Part shown: positions 1-12,300 of the stretch, one piece after another | Numbering within the stretch: position 1 is the stretch's first letter | Layout: every line of letters starts with the position of its first letter | Source of the DNA: Chelonoidis abingdonii | Lineage: Eukaryota > Chordata > Testudines > Testudinidae | Assembly (NCBI RefSeq): GCF_003597395.2 | Contig: NC_133778.1 | Span: 20,576,673-20,640,672, forward strand | Length of the DNA: 64,000 nt | Direction: 5' to 3' | The notes under the pieces: model-generated | Databases searched by the model: none | Seen by the model: only the letters and a program-made list of their open reading frames with translations | What the model was told of the DNA's origin: nothing | Position numbers and translations under genes: made by a program

Positions 1-301
1 GTCCCACTTGCTTCAATTAAACTAGCATGGGTAAGGATTACTCTTGTAAGTAAAGGGTCATGGGATCTTGGATTTCTAATTGTAAGCATCACTAAGACCT
101 ACTGCTGTTCCATTTGGAAAGTTGATGGCAGAACTCCCATAGACTTACATAAGAGCGATATCAGGGATAGCAAGGTTCATGTCCAGCTAATCCTGTCTAT
201 CAGAAGTTTATTTTTAGTGCAGAATTAGCTGAGGTCAGAGTCGACACTGTGGGGTTTAGGAAGCTGTTCGTTCTCTCTCTGAAGGACTGACTTTGAATGG
301 T

Positions 302-319
302 ATGGGGAAGAAACAAGTG
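302..319 (+). CDS. TMEM237: TMEM237 exon with start codon
   Basis: The ATG at 302 opens six codons (MGKKQV) and ends exactly at a good donor, GTGAGT. This matches the family's short MGK start before the [11 protein letters not shown] motif, which the next exon carries. The exon's 5' edge is uncertain. A possible acceptor lies around 284 after a TCTCTCTCT tract, which would make this the first coding exon behind an upstream 5' UTR exon. Confidence 0.72.
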
Positions 320-3300
320 GTGAGTTCAGTTCTAGGGAGCCTTTAATTACATTATCTGTGTATTTTTTAATCAAAATAAAGTCTTTGGAGCATGGAGATT
401 TTTTCCTTTGTCCAGTTCACTTATTTAATACAAAATCTGAATCTAAGCTGCCTCATTTTTTCTAGGTGAGAAAAATGTATCAGGTGTGTGAGCTATGCTT
501 CAGCTAGTCTATTAACGAGGTTTTATTATTTTGTAGTTTTAATTTTGTTTTGACTTTATGGTCAAAATAATTTGAAAACATTGTTTTATTGCATATTTTA
601 TCATGTTAGACTGTTCTATCTCTAAATTTATAATTTCACTAGTAAAGTACCTGCAACTTTTCATACTGTAATCTGCAAATATGTTGATATTAAATGCCTA
701 ATTTTTGGCAGTGTTTTTGTAGATATTTTCAATAGCTGACTGGAGTGATGAATTAACTTTCCTGTTTGTGTAGTTTATTATAAGAGAAGTAAAAATATTT
801 AAAGAGAACAGCTACATGTGCCTCTGAGGTGTCTATAGCAGTGGTTCTCAAACTTTTGTACTTGTGACCCCTTTCACACAGCAAGCCTCTGAGTACGACC
901 CACCTTATAAATTAAAACCACTTTTTAATATATTTAACACCATTATAAATCCTGGAGGCAAAGCAGGGTTTGGGATGGAGGCTGACAGCTCGGGACCCCC
1001 CAGGTAATAACCTCGTGCCCCCTTGAGGGGTCCCCAGTTTGAGAACCTCTGGTTTATAGTATCTCTCTAAAATACAGCACATATCTGAATTTAGGTGTTG
1101 ACATCAAATGTGTATTAGATACCACTTTACATTTCTACATAGCAACTTCCATCCAAGGATATCAATGCAATTGTGTATTTTTGCTTATGTATGTGATGTT
1201 CAGAATCGCCCTTCAGAAGACTTAATATTTGTTGGATGTGTTGTCGCTCATGCTTGGAATTAGTTGGTTTCTGTGAAATGGCTTAGCAAGGGCTTAGAAG
1301 GGAGATGGTTTCATAACATGCTGATGGAAGTTTTTTTATTTCAGTGCCCACCCCGTGCCCTTCCCCCAGTTCCAAGGTAAGATTAGTTGATTATATGAAC
1401 TATGTTAATTTTTGTGCACTGGGATGTACTTGCAAGTTGTGAAATTAAGAAAAATTAGCTCAACAAAAATCTCATAGAGTTCTCGCTGACCAGTAAGATT
1501 TTGCTAAGTGTCTTAAAGTGACAAATATGGTTTCAATTCTGTGCTAAATGAAGTTTAAAATAAAATTAAACTTGCAGTTGTGAAGGTAGGGTTAAGGCTG
1601 TGTCAGCAATTTCATTGTAAACCTAGCTTTATTTTAGTTTTGTATTTCACCACAAACATTTGCAGTAGACTAACATTTTTATGTAAGTTGTAGCCTAGCA
1701 GCAAACAACTTACATTTTTAAGGTATTTTTTAAAAATGAGTTAAAAAAAAACAAAAAAACAGCATTTGGGTATGTGTAACTTCCTCCTTTGACATTCCAG
1801 AGGTCTTGGGGTATCGAATGCTTACTTTCCAATCATATAGTACTAAAGAATTTTAATGTTGTAAATAGATTGATAAACAGTTTAATTCATAATATCTCAT
1901 TGCTTCTGTCATTTGGAGGGGGAAAAATGCATCAAAGATTTCAAAAACTACTTCAGTCTCAGTAACTTTTCTATTTTCAACCGCTTGTTCTCATTTCCTG
2001 GCCCTTGCCTCATTGTTTATTGCTGTTGAATGCTGTCTCTCATCTATATTTTAAATTGCAAGCACTTTGGGGCAGAGACTTTTTAAAATCAGTCTATGAG
2101 TCTGGTGCCTACCATACTTTTGAGTGTGATGTAAATAATGAAATCTGTGTATACCATATTGATGCAAAAGATGGAAAGGTTATGGTTCTGAGGGTTCAAT
2201 GAACCCAAGATAGATTTTGATGATAGGACAGGCAGTTGTTATGGTGTGTTAAGTCAAAAATCCTCTTCAGCGCCTTAAGAGAGATGTACATGGTAGCTCA
2301 TAAACACCATTGAGGAGTCTGAATATTTTTTGTTAGCTGCTTGCTTCACTGTCATATAACTTCTCCCATTAGTTTGTGTCAGATAGTAAGACAGGTTCCA
2401 ATTAAAGAGGTAAAATGAAAGTTTTAATCTCATGAACAGCTGACAAATCAAGAAACTGTACATAGTCACAAGAAGCAAACAGACTATTGTTTTGTCTGTT
2501 GCTAAGCAGCCTCAACCTTGTCATATTCAAATGTTTGTAAAAAGAAATAGGGTTCAGGGAGGTGAATGGCTCTTATGCGTAAGTTCTGTGACCCCATAAA
2601 CCAATTGTCTTGTGAGTTCTAACACAGTTCTGCGTCATAACTAATTCAAAACTAACATTCTTGTTCTTTTTATATTCCTTTCTGACCTTTTTCTTTGTTT
2701 AACTTAAATGGCAAAATCTTGGATCTGAAGTGGAAGCCAAGGTGAGTTCGTTCAGTATTAAGTGCTGTGCATGGATATACTTCTGTTTAATAGTTCCTGT
2801 TGACTTCAGTTGATCTTATTTTTAAAGTTTAGTGCCTGCACTTTAATGTTTTGCTTAAAAGCAGATTGCTAAGTATTATACATTTATTTATTTAGTGCTT
2901 AATGTGTACATGGGTCAAGATTTTAGAAAGTGTCTTTTGCTTTTGGGTGGTCAATTTGAGACACTTCAAAGGGGCCTTATTTTCAGAAGAGAATAATTTA
3001 GTTTAGAAAAGAGAAGAGAGTCTTTAACATCACTTGTTGTGCAGGCCCCATCTCATGGTTGCCCTTCTCTGGACTTTTTCATTCTCTGCTGTATCTGTCT
3101 TGAGGTGAAGTGACCAGAATTGGACACTATGTTCAACATGAGAAGTTTTTTCTATGGCGCATTATCATTATAATTTCCTTTTTTTTTCTTTAAAGCCCAC
3201 CCTGTGTGGTTTTTTTAACATACACCTGTACCCTGCTATAACATGACCCGATATAACACGGGTTCGCGTATAGCGCGGTAGTGGCGGGGCTCTGGTGGCA

Positions 3301-6300
3301 CTTTAAAGGGTCTGGGGCTCTGGCTGCTGCAGGAAGCCGCGGGCCCTTTAAATTCCACTGGAGCCCTGCCGCCATTACCCCAGGGCTGCAGCAGCGAGGC
3401 TTGCTGGCAATTTAAAGGGCTCAGGCTCCCCGCAGTGGCTGGAGCCCGGAGCTCTTTAATTCACTGCCCAGAGCCCTGCCGCCCCTTCCCCGATATAATG
3501 GGGTTTCAGCTATAACGCGGTAGGGATTTTTGGCTCCCCGTGACCGCGTTATAGCGGGGTAGACGTGTATGTTGCAGTTTGCAAGGTTTTTTATTTTCTA
3601 TTACTTCCCCACTCCTTGCTGTACTCTTCCTTCTCTTTCCTCTGCTGATGGGGGTTGTCATGGCTTATGTAAAAAGGGGGCTAGGAAACTCCAATCTTCT
3701 TCACTTCCAAAGGGATTCCCCTGTCTGAGTTGAGGTAGAGTTGTTAGAAAGAGAGGGTGGATTCCTCCATAGTGTGTAACTAGTTCCTTTATTTTACATC
3801 CTACAGATGAAATTCCACTTAGTCGTCCAAAAAGAAAGAAGCCCAAAGGAAAAAATGCATTGGGTAAGAAGCTGCCAGGAGTGAAAGATATACTTGGAAT
3901 GCTGGAGGAACTGTGTTCTGTAGCTGATCTCCTGACAAATGCATGCTTGGATTTCATACCTACCATTCCTAACAGGGCAACTTTTAGTATTTCTGGTTCA
4001 TTCATCTTCATTGGTTATTGTCACAGTTCAAAGCAATTGCACTTGTATTTCCCCATCATGGTCCAGCAAGGGCACCCACTTTTAGGGTTCTGACTCCCCA
4101 GATATCACCTTTTTTGGGCTGAGACCTGTGTCTCTCTTCCCTCTGACTGGGGTTTTTCTGGGCTGCAGAGGTCTCTCCCTACACTGCAAATTCCCCAGCA
4201 AATCAGATTGCCTTAGCAGGCCTGCTTTGCTTTCTCCTCAGAGGCTATAAACATATAAGCGAATACATATATTCTTACAGTGAAAGCATTACAGAGAAAA
4301 CATATTAAAAACAATAAAAGAACTTACACGCATGCTAATAAACTTACCAGAGATCACCCCAAACTCCAGCAAGGGCTCTGGGACATGATCAGTTCTTCAA
4401 ATCCCACCATGTTTTTTTCCTGTAGTTACAAGTTCTTAACACTGTTCCCTCAGAACAAGCACTCCATGCACCAGTTAGCCTTTCCTTTATATAGCCTGAG
4501 TCTTTGATCTTCAGAAACCATGAATAGGTAATCAATGAGCCAGTGGTTCTCTCAGGGCGTAGCTTCAAAAGGTTAGGTCCTGATGTGGGGATTTGCATTC
4601 CCCTTCCCCCATATGTTTCCTAAAAAAAACCCACTTAACTTTGTTGGTCCTGAAAGTTTCTTCTTTTCTGTTACATTGTTGAAGATAGTCCTTTGAAGCG
4701 CCTAACGTTTCCCAGGGTTTGCATTGTCCATGTCTCTCCCCTAGATAAATTACATACAATTCACAGTAATACATTAACTTGCATTTATAATACAGTGGAC
4801 TCCAAAGCTATTTAAATGTAATTCAATAAGATCTCCTAAAGATATTGTAGGAAATTGCCACGTCTGTTACAGTTTTTATACATTATGATTTTTTTATTCT
4901 GAAGCGATATTAGTTAGAATTATAGTCTGAATACTAAAGTCATTGGGCTTTTCCCCCTCCATTCTGGTTACTGATAAAGCAGCAGGTGCTGATACAGCAT
5001 TGAAAAATTGCTTGAATTTTTTTCTTGCTATTTTTTCCCTTTCTGGTTACCTCCGTTGCGTGGGTCCATGAGAGTCATCCACAGCCATGAGATGCTTTTC
5101 AAATTGATCATTTTATTAAGTGCTCTAAATTCTGAATGGACTGAACACAAATCCAAGTAAATACCACTATGTCTGTTTCTGTAATAGATTTAATTATTGT
5201 CAGGTATTCTTTAACATCTCACAGAGGAGATGGATTGTTCACAAAGTGTGTTCCACATGAATTCCACCAAGTAGCTAAACAGAGAAAGAAATACAAAGTG
5301 CAGATATGCCTTGGTTGCCTTCCCAGGAATGCTGATGCTACCATTGAACTTAGTTATTTTTCTTTTATTCTGCTTTTCAGAGGGTATTGTTCACGCAGCT
5401 GTCCGTCGGCCATCTGAGAGTAGCGAGCCTCTAACTCCTGAGGTTCAGGATGTTCCACCTCAGAGGAAACGCAAGAAAAAGAGAGTGCCTCCTGGTATGT
5501 GAAGAGTGACAGAAAGGATGGAAGATGGAATTAGGCTTGGCAGCATAAGGTCTTGCTAGCCCACTTCTTAAGTTTCTATTTCTTAAACTATTAGAATAAG
5601 TCCATCTGCATTGATGACAGGCCAAAGTCATCTCTGGTGTAAATCCTTGGAGTCAGTGAAAATTCATGTCAATGAAGCATTAGGTTGAGAAATCCAACAC
5701 TCAAGCGTCATGCAATTCTAGATGTTCAGGTTTCTACTGGAGTGATAACTCTGCCGTCTTGCACCTATGTAGTGTCTTCTGTGCCTGTTTATCTTGTTAA
5801 ATATGAGCCATATTTTATTACTGCTGCTAGTTTTGTAATCTACGCCATAAAATATATGCATATATAATATGAATTGGGGCCAAATCAGTGTTCTCGTAGA
5901 AACTTATATTTTGGAATATTTAATGTTCCAGTGTTTCATTACTGCTAGTTTTTGTGAATATTTGTGATTTTAACAATGGAATAAATTAGAGAAATCTTGT
6001 AATATTTTTTAGGATGTTGTATTATTCAAGTAGCTATTTTCAGTCCCAAAGCAAACACATTGAGGTGTCTGCAGCTGCTAAAAGATTTCAAGACCAATGG
6101 GTGGGCTGATTTTATGTGATCATAAAAAAAAAATATAAAAGCTTTGATTATTTCTTAGAGGGAAAAATAGAGAATTGCTTTCCAATGCTGATCCCAGATT
6201 TAATATTTTTAATGAGACAAACAGCACACGAGTCCTTGATGTGAAAGCTGCCTTTGAAGCACTTGGAAATGTTACTTTGAAAACATGTAACACTTAAGTG

Positions 6301-9300
6301 TACTGGCACCGTACTGCAGCACCCAATCACAATTCCTAAATTGTTAAAAGTATATTAAAAGATAAATAGCTTAAAAATTGTCACAAGATTAATGGAAACA
6401 TCAAATTTTGGAAGTGGAAAATTATAGATGATCCTGTGTTAACATTTTATATTAACTGAAATTTAGAACATGGTGCTTTTTGTTCACAATGATTGCATTA
6501 TAGTTATACAGCTGTCTCAGTGCATAAATTTCCTAATCTATACTATTTTGCAGATTAGATTATTTTTGTGGTTTGTTTTAAATCTTCAGAATCTGAGACC
6601 TCTTTCATCCAGCAGAATGTGCGCAACACATCCTTTTTTCAAACTGAAAATGGCATGGATCCCCAGCCCTCTGAAGAAACAGTGATTCGTAAACATCGAA
6701 AAAAACCAAAGTGAGCGCTTCTAAGGTGCCTTATAATTCTTGTTGAAGAATACTTATGATAATGTATTAATATATGTTAGTATTTAAGGCCCTGATCCTG
6801 CAAAGGCTTGACGTCTCTGGACCTACTCAGTGTGCAAAGATAAGCCTGTGTGTAAATCTTTGCAGGGTCAGGGATTAACTTTGTTTTTTTTTAATCCATG
6901 GTCACAGTGAATGCTAATAATTTAGTATTAAGAAATATTGAGGTAAATTTTGGCAACTTATTAATTTAATCTTTCTTCAAATCTACACTACAATTCGAAC
7001 ATGATAGTATAAATACAATACTTAAATCACATAAATTAAAAAATAAATCAGAATATGTAACATAGGCCATATCTGTACTAGAGTGCTTTAACGGTATAGG
7101 AATACCGCCGCTACACTGGCAAAAGTGATCCTAGTGTGGATTCAGCAATACTGGCAAAACTCTGCTTTGTACTGGTATCGTGAAACAACCTCCCACAAAT
7201 AAAACAAGCTATACCAGTAAAAGTGTGGCTAGGGACTTCAGCTAGCTCAACTATGGCAGTCAGGGATCATATCTCTTCACACCCTTGACTGACATAGCTG
7301 TGCTGGTAGGAGTCTGTAGTGTAGATATAACCTAATCATCTGATTTCTGCTTTTCTTTAACTTTCACTCTTATTTCTTAACTTTGTCAGAACATTACTTT
7401 TGCTCTTTATTTTGTCTCCACTTTCCTTCAGCTTCTGAGTGTTGCTCCTTTACAACACTTTTGCTTCTCTTTCTGCCTAAGTATTTCAATTTCTTTAGCT
7501 TTTTTCTTGAACATATTTCTTCTGCATTCTTTCTATTACAGTAATCTTTTCATGTCTTTCTTTTCCCACCTGAGTGGTTTGACACAAAACAAAAGTAAAA
7601 TATTAAAGTAAATAATTCTGTAAAGAATTATTGTAGGTCCTAATCCTACAAGCAGTTGCATGCAGAAGAAACTTTATATACATGAGTATTCCATACTATT
7701 CATACCAGTAAAATTAGGCATGTACTTAAGTGTTTACAGTATTAGAGCATTAGTCTTTAAAGCTTTAGACATTTTTCTTTTTCTCTCCACGTATCCTGTG
7801 ATGATAGGAAGACTCGGCCAGCAGAAATGCAGTGTTCCAGTGAACTGGGAGTGGAGGAAGAGGACATTATTGAAGATGAACAAACAAAAAGTCCAGATCA
7901 GCAACCTGTATTTGCTGCTCCCACTGGTGCTAGCCAGCCTGTGAGCAAGGTGTTTGTTGAAAAAAATCGTAAGTAATTTCTCATTCTTGTAACTTCAGAT
8001 ATTTTAATAATGAAAAAGTTAATGCTGTCCTGTTAAAAAAGAGAAGTTGTCCAGATGTGTGTGTCCGCAGAAATAGTTACAACATTAAAACCACCTGAGC
8101 ATGTGGCCTTATGTATATTTTTAAAGTTATCAAATTTCTGCATATGTGTAATTTGACTTAAAATATATCATTGTGTACTCTGAAGTAGAGCATTCTTTCT
8201 GAAAATGTTACGCTCCCTGAAGTTAAATTACTGGAAAGCAAGAATTACTATTGCACTCATCTTGACACAAGTCCCACAAGCACTAGCTTTTTAATCACAG
8301 AGTTATCTGACCCTGCTTAGAGCAAGTCAAGATGACAGAGCTTTATCTAGCTAGTATTTTCAGTGTTGCTACCCTGGTGAGAAATTTTAGGGAAAACATA
8401 CTATAGGAAGGCCTGTATGTTCATATACCTTTTGAATACAAAGGAAGAGGGATGAAAGAGGTTTTTATGGGAGACAAAATGGGATGCTAAAGCATTTTTC
8501 TTTTAAGTGAAAACTATAGTTGTTCTGAAGCTATTCTTCAAACCCAGTGTGTTTTGAGGGGTCTTGGTAAGGATTATGGAATGTAAGGGCCAAAATGTTT
8601 TAAATGCTTCCTCCCTGCGCAGCACCCAGCATAACAAGGCCCTCATCCTGATTGAGATTTCTAAAGTCTGGTCTGCACTAGAAGGTTTTACTGGCAAAAC
8701 TTTATTTGGCACAGCTCTGCATGTATCCACGCTAAAAACTGAGTCCAGCCAACAAAGCCCTGAACTTTTGCTGACAAAATTAAACCAGTTCACCAGGTGA
8801 CATAACACCTCTATCAGTATAGTTGTGCAATCAAATTGCCTGTGAGGAGACAGAAATACCTGTACCAGCAAATGCAGCCCTCGAGCAACAAATCCACAAT
8901 GCAGCTGTCTCAGCAGCAGTGATCCCTCTGGTCAAATTTTTGAACTCTGCTACACAGGACTCGCAGTGACTGGAAGCCTGCCTCCCATTTAAATTTCTAG
9001 CATGTTTTGGAAATACCTTTTTACCTGCCTGCCACCTCCGCAAGCACTCTTGTACTCTTGTACAAGCATGATTCCAGCTAAACCTTGTGCTGCTATCTGT
9101 TCCAGGAAAAAGGTTCTGGATTTCCTCAGTCTGTGAAGCAGATGGAGTTGTACAGGCACAGCTGTGGATTCCCACAGGAATGAAGAATTGTATATACTGA
9201 TATTGCAAAGGAGCTGCAGAAGCAGGGGGACGCAGCACGGATGAGGGCCTATGCCAGGCGAAGGGGAAGGAGCTGCAGTAAGCTTACAGAAGAAAAAGGA

Positions 9301-12300
9301 AGGCAACAAAAAGTCTGGCACTTCCCCTAAGAGATGCTGCTAATATGTGGAGCCAGGGTAGATTTGATTTAAATCACTAGTCAGAAAGACTCGATTTAAT
9401 CATGGATTTCTACATAAAAGTGTATTCTTGCTGGTTGTTACAACCTTAATACATATTCTTCAGAACTCAGAGATAGATATGCACCTTCTAAAAATGAAAC
9501 CTACACTATCCATTTTTAAAGTGGTTTATTTTGAAAATTTTTCAGATTAGTTCGACAGCTATATCAGAAAATGAATGATTGTTTGGTTATTTCATTTACC
9601 AAAGGTAACTGAAACAGTTCACCTCCCAATGACTTCATAAATATTCATCTCCAGTTGAACAGGTTCATCATTAACATTTGGAAGATTTTCTCTCCATGAT
9701 GTATTAGGAGGAGAACATCACCAGACAGACATTTAAATTGTTTTCTTTAAGTAAAACAACAACATTATGTATTCTGGATTTTTTCTTCAACAGCAAACAG
9801 GTAATATTTTAACGAAACAAGCGTACGAATTTTTGAATTTAGTTAAAGATTCAATTTTTTTAAAATCAGGTTTGTTTTTGTTAAAATTGGTTTAACTAAA
9901 ATAGTTAAAGGAAATTTTTTTTAAAAACAAAAATTAAATCGATTATGTCAGCCAGGTAAACATGAGAAACTTTAAATATTGGCTTCTGCAGCTAACTCAG
10001 TTATCTTCACCTTCATTTTCCTGTTTGTTCATAATCTGGAAAAGAAAAACAAGCTTTCCTGCTTTTTCAGGTCCCAAACGATTTCTCAATTTGGAGTGAA
10101 TTAGTCCAAAGGAAGAAAATATTCTTTCTACACAGGCAATAGAAGCTCCTGCTGTTAAAAGTGAGATTATCACTTAAGCACTTGGATTCAGAGACTGTTG
10201 AAGTGACTTCCACCAGTTCACTGGTGTGACTTTCTTTAAAACATCATCAGCAAACATATATTTCTTGAATGGTTCTTATTCCCAAACTGAGTCTCTTTTA
10301 CGGCCTATTGCCATTATAGGTTTTCCCTTTTAGTGAGAGAATGGTATGGTAGATCTCAAATCAATGAAGGCTACTCTCAGAAAGACCTCAAGACTGGAAT
10401 ATGCTGCTCAAACAGTTTCACTTTTGTTTCTTCTGCCTGTTCCTCCTTTCTCACATTTATCTCCAGACTTCTCCTTGTCCAGATCTATTCCGCCCCCAAC
10501 AATCTTCTGTTCATTGAACTTTATGAAGCTTTGCACTTTTAGAGAGAGGTAAGGGATTGACTCTGGCTACACAGATTTGCAGAGGGACAGTAGGGTTGAG
10601 GTCTGTTATTTCTCGCCTCTATATATTACTTATTTATTTTAAAACATTTTTGCTCTTAACAAGCATGGTATCTCTGGCAACACAAATCCACAGTTTGAGA
10701 ATTGCAAAACTAAGCATCTCTGATGGTAACTTCTAGACTAAGCATTGGTTAGATAGAAAGATTAATCTAAATAATCTATACAGAAGCCCCTGGAGCCCCA
10801 TAAGATTTGTTCCTTAATTCATGAACTATTGGAACTCATTCACAAAATTTTTCTTAAACATTACATGAATATTTTGTCTCATACTATAGAATTAGAATTT
10901 ATAATCCCTATTCCCTGATGAGATACATTATAGTTCAAAAAGATCTTAATTCAAACTATCTTTAGATAGGATTTTTCCTCAAAAAGCATTTTATCAAAAA
11001 ATCTGATTTAAATTTAAAAAAATGCAATTTTTTTTAATTAAAAAAAATAATCATTGATATTTATCCACCCTGTGTGGAGCTCACCGCCATGTAGAGTATC
11101 CACGAGCAACCCACCAGTGACAGAGGGAACTTTGCAAGTTCCAGAGCAGGGCACCCTGGAACTGCAGACCAAGGAGGAGCGGGATGTGGATGATGCAAGT
11201 CTGACATCAGGACCTCCTTTGAGACCCAGCTGAAGAGAGAATTAATCACTGAGGAAAGGGGCAGGGACTTGTGTAGGTGTAATTTACTGTAGCTGTTAAT
11301 GCATGGCATTTTTTTACTTTCTCCAGGGCCCACTGGGGAGGGGAGGTCACTGTGTTCTTCCCCCCTCAAATTGGCAACCGACTGTGCATGGGCAGGGAAC
11401 AAAGGAATTCTGTTTTAAAACAGCCAGTTTATTTCCAGGGTGTGAACTGGCACTAGTAAGTAATACAAACAGAGAATCTGGATAAATTAGCCCAAACCAT
11501 TTCCAAATATATACTTTTGCCAGTACTTTTACTGGCAATGCTTGACAATAACCAAGTACAATTCAATACGTTACAAACAGAAAACATACTTGCACTGACT
11601 GTAAGCTACACACAACCCAGTAAGTGACCATTCATACTACTGTATGTGAGTTTGCAGAAAATCCATTGTAAACTGTTTGAATGCAGGATTTCAACTCCAA
11701 ATCTCATTACTTGCATCCAGTTCGGGAAAGAGATTAAAAACAGTATGTGGGTAGCTTTGGGAGAGGAAGGAGGGTTTTGATATGGACAGGTTCACTTGCT
11801 CTCCAGGAGTCCCAGGGGCCTTCTGTGCCTTGCAGAGAAGACCATTTATCTTTAGTTTTCTGCTCCCCTATAACAAGTGAGTAGTTCTGGACACTTCTTT
11901 GTGAGAAATATTTCTCTCACCCTGGTAAAATACCTTTCCATGGTACTCTGCCAGGATGTTTTGGGGATCATCACTGTTTACATACTCAGCTGTAAGGTAG
12001 AAACGGGACAGAATCAGGATATGTGTTCCATGTATCACCCCACCACATTTAAGGAAGAATCCATCTATTATTTCCTACACATTGTTCAGAGTCTCAGTCT
12101 TGTGCAGCTGGACATGCTTAATGGCCTTGCATACCTGGATGATGACCATCCCCACTGTCGATTTTCCAACCCTGAACTGATTGTCTACTGACAGATAACA
12201 ATCCAGGATTGCAAGCTTCCAGAAAGGGATTGCTATCTGTTTCTCTGCTATTAAAGCAGCTCTCATTCTGGAGTGTCTGTGCTACAGGACTGAGGTGAGC

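Noticed and set aside
3658..4093. Frames of 117 and 77 codons overlapping TMEM237 exon 4
   Set aside because: They run into intron and an antisense LTR. Only 3807-3863 has splice sites and family resemblance.
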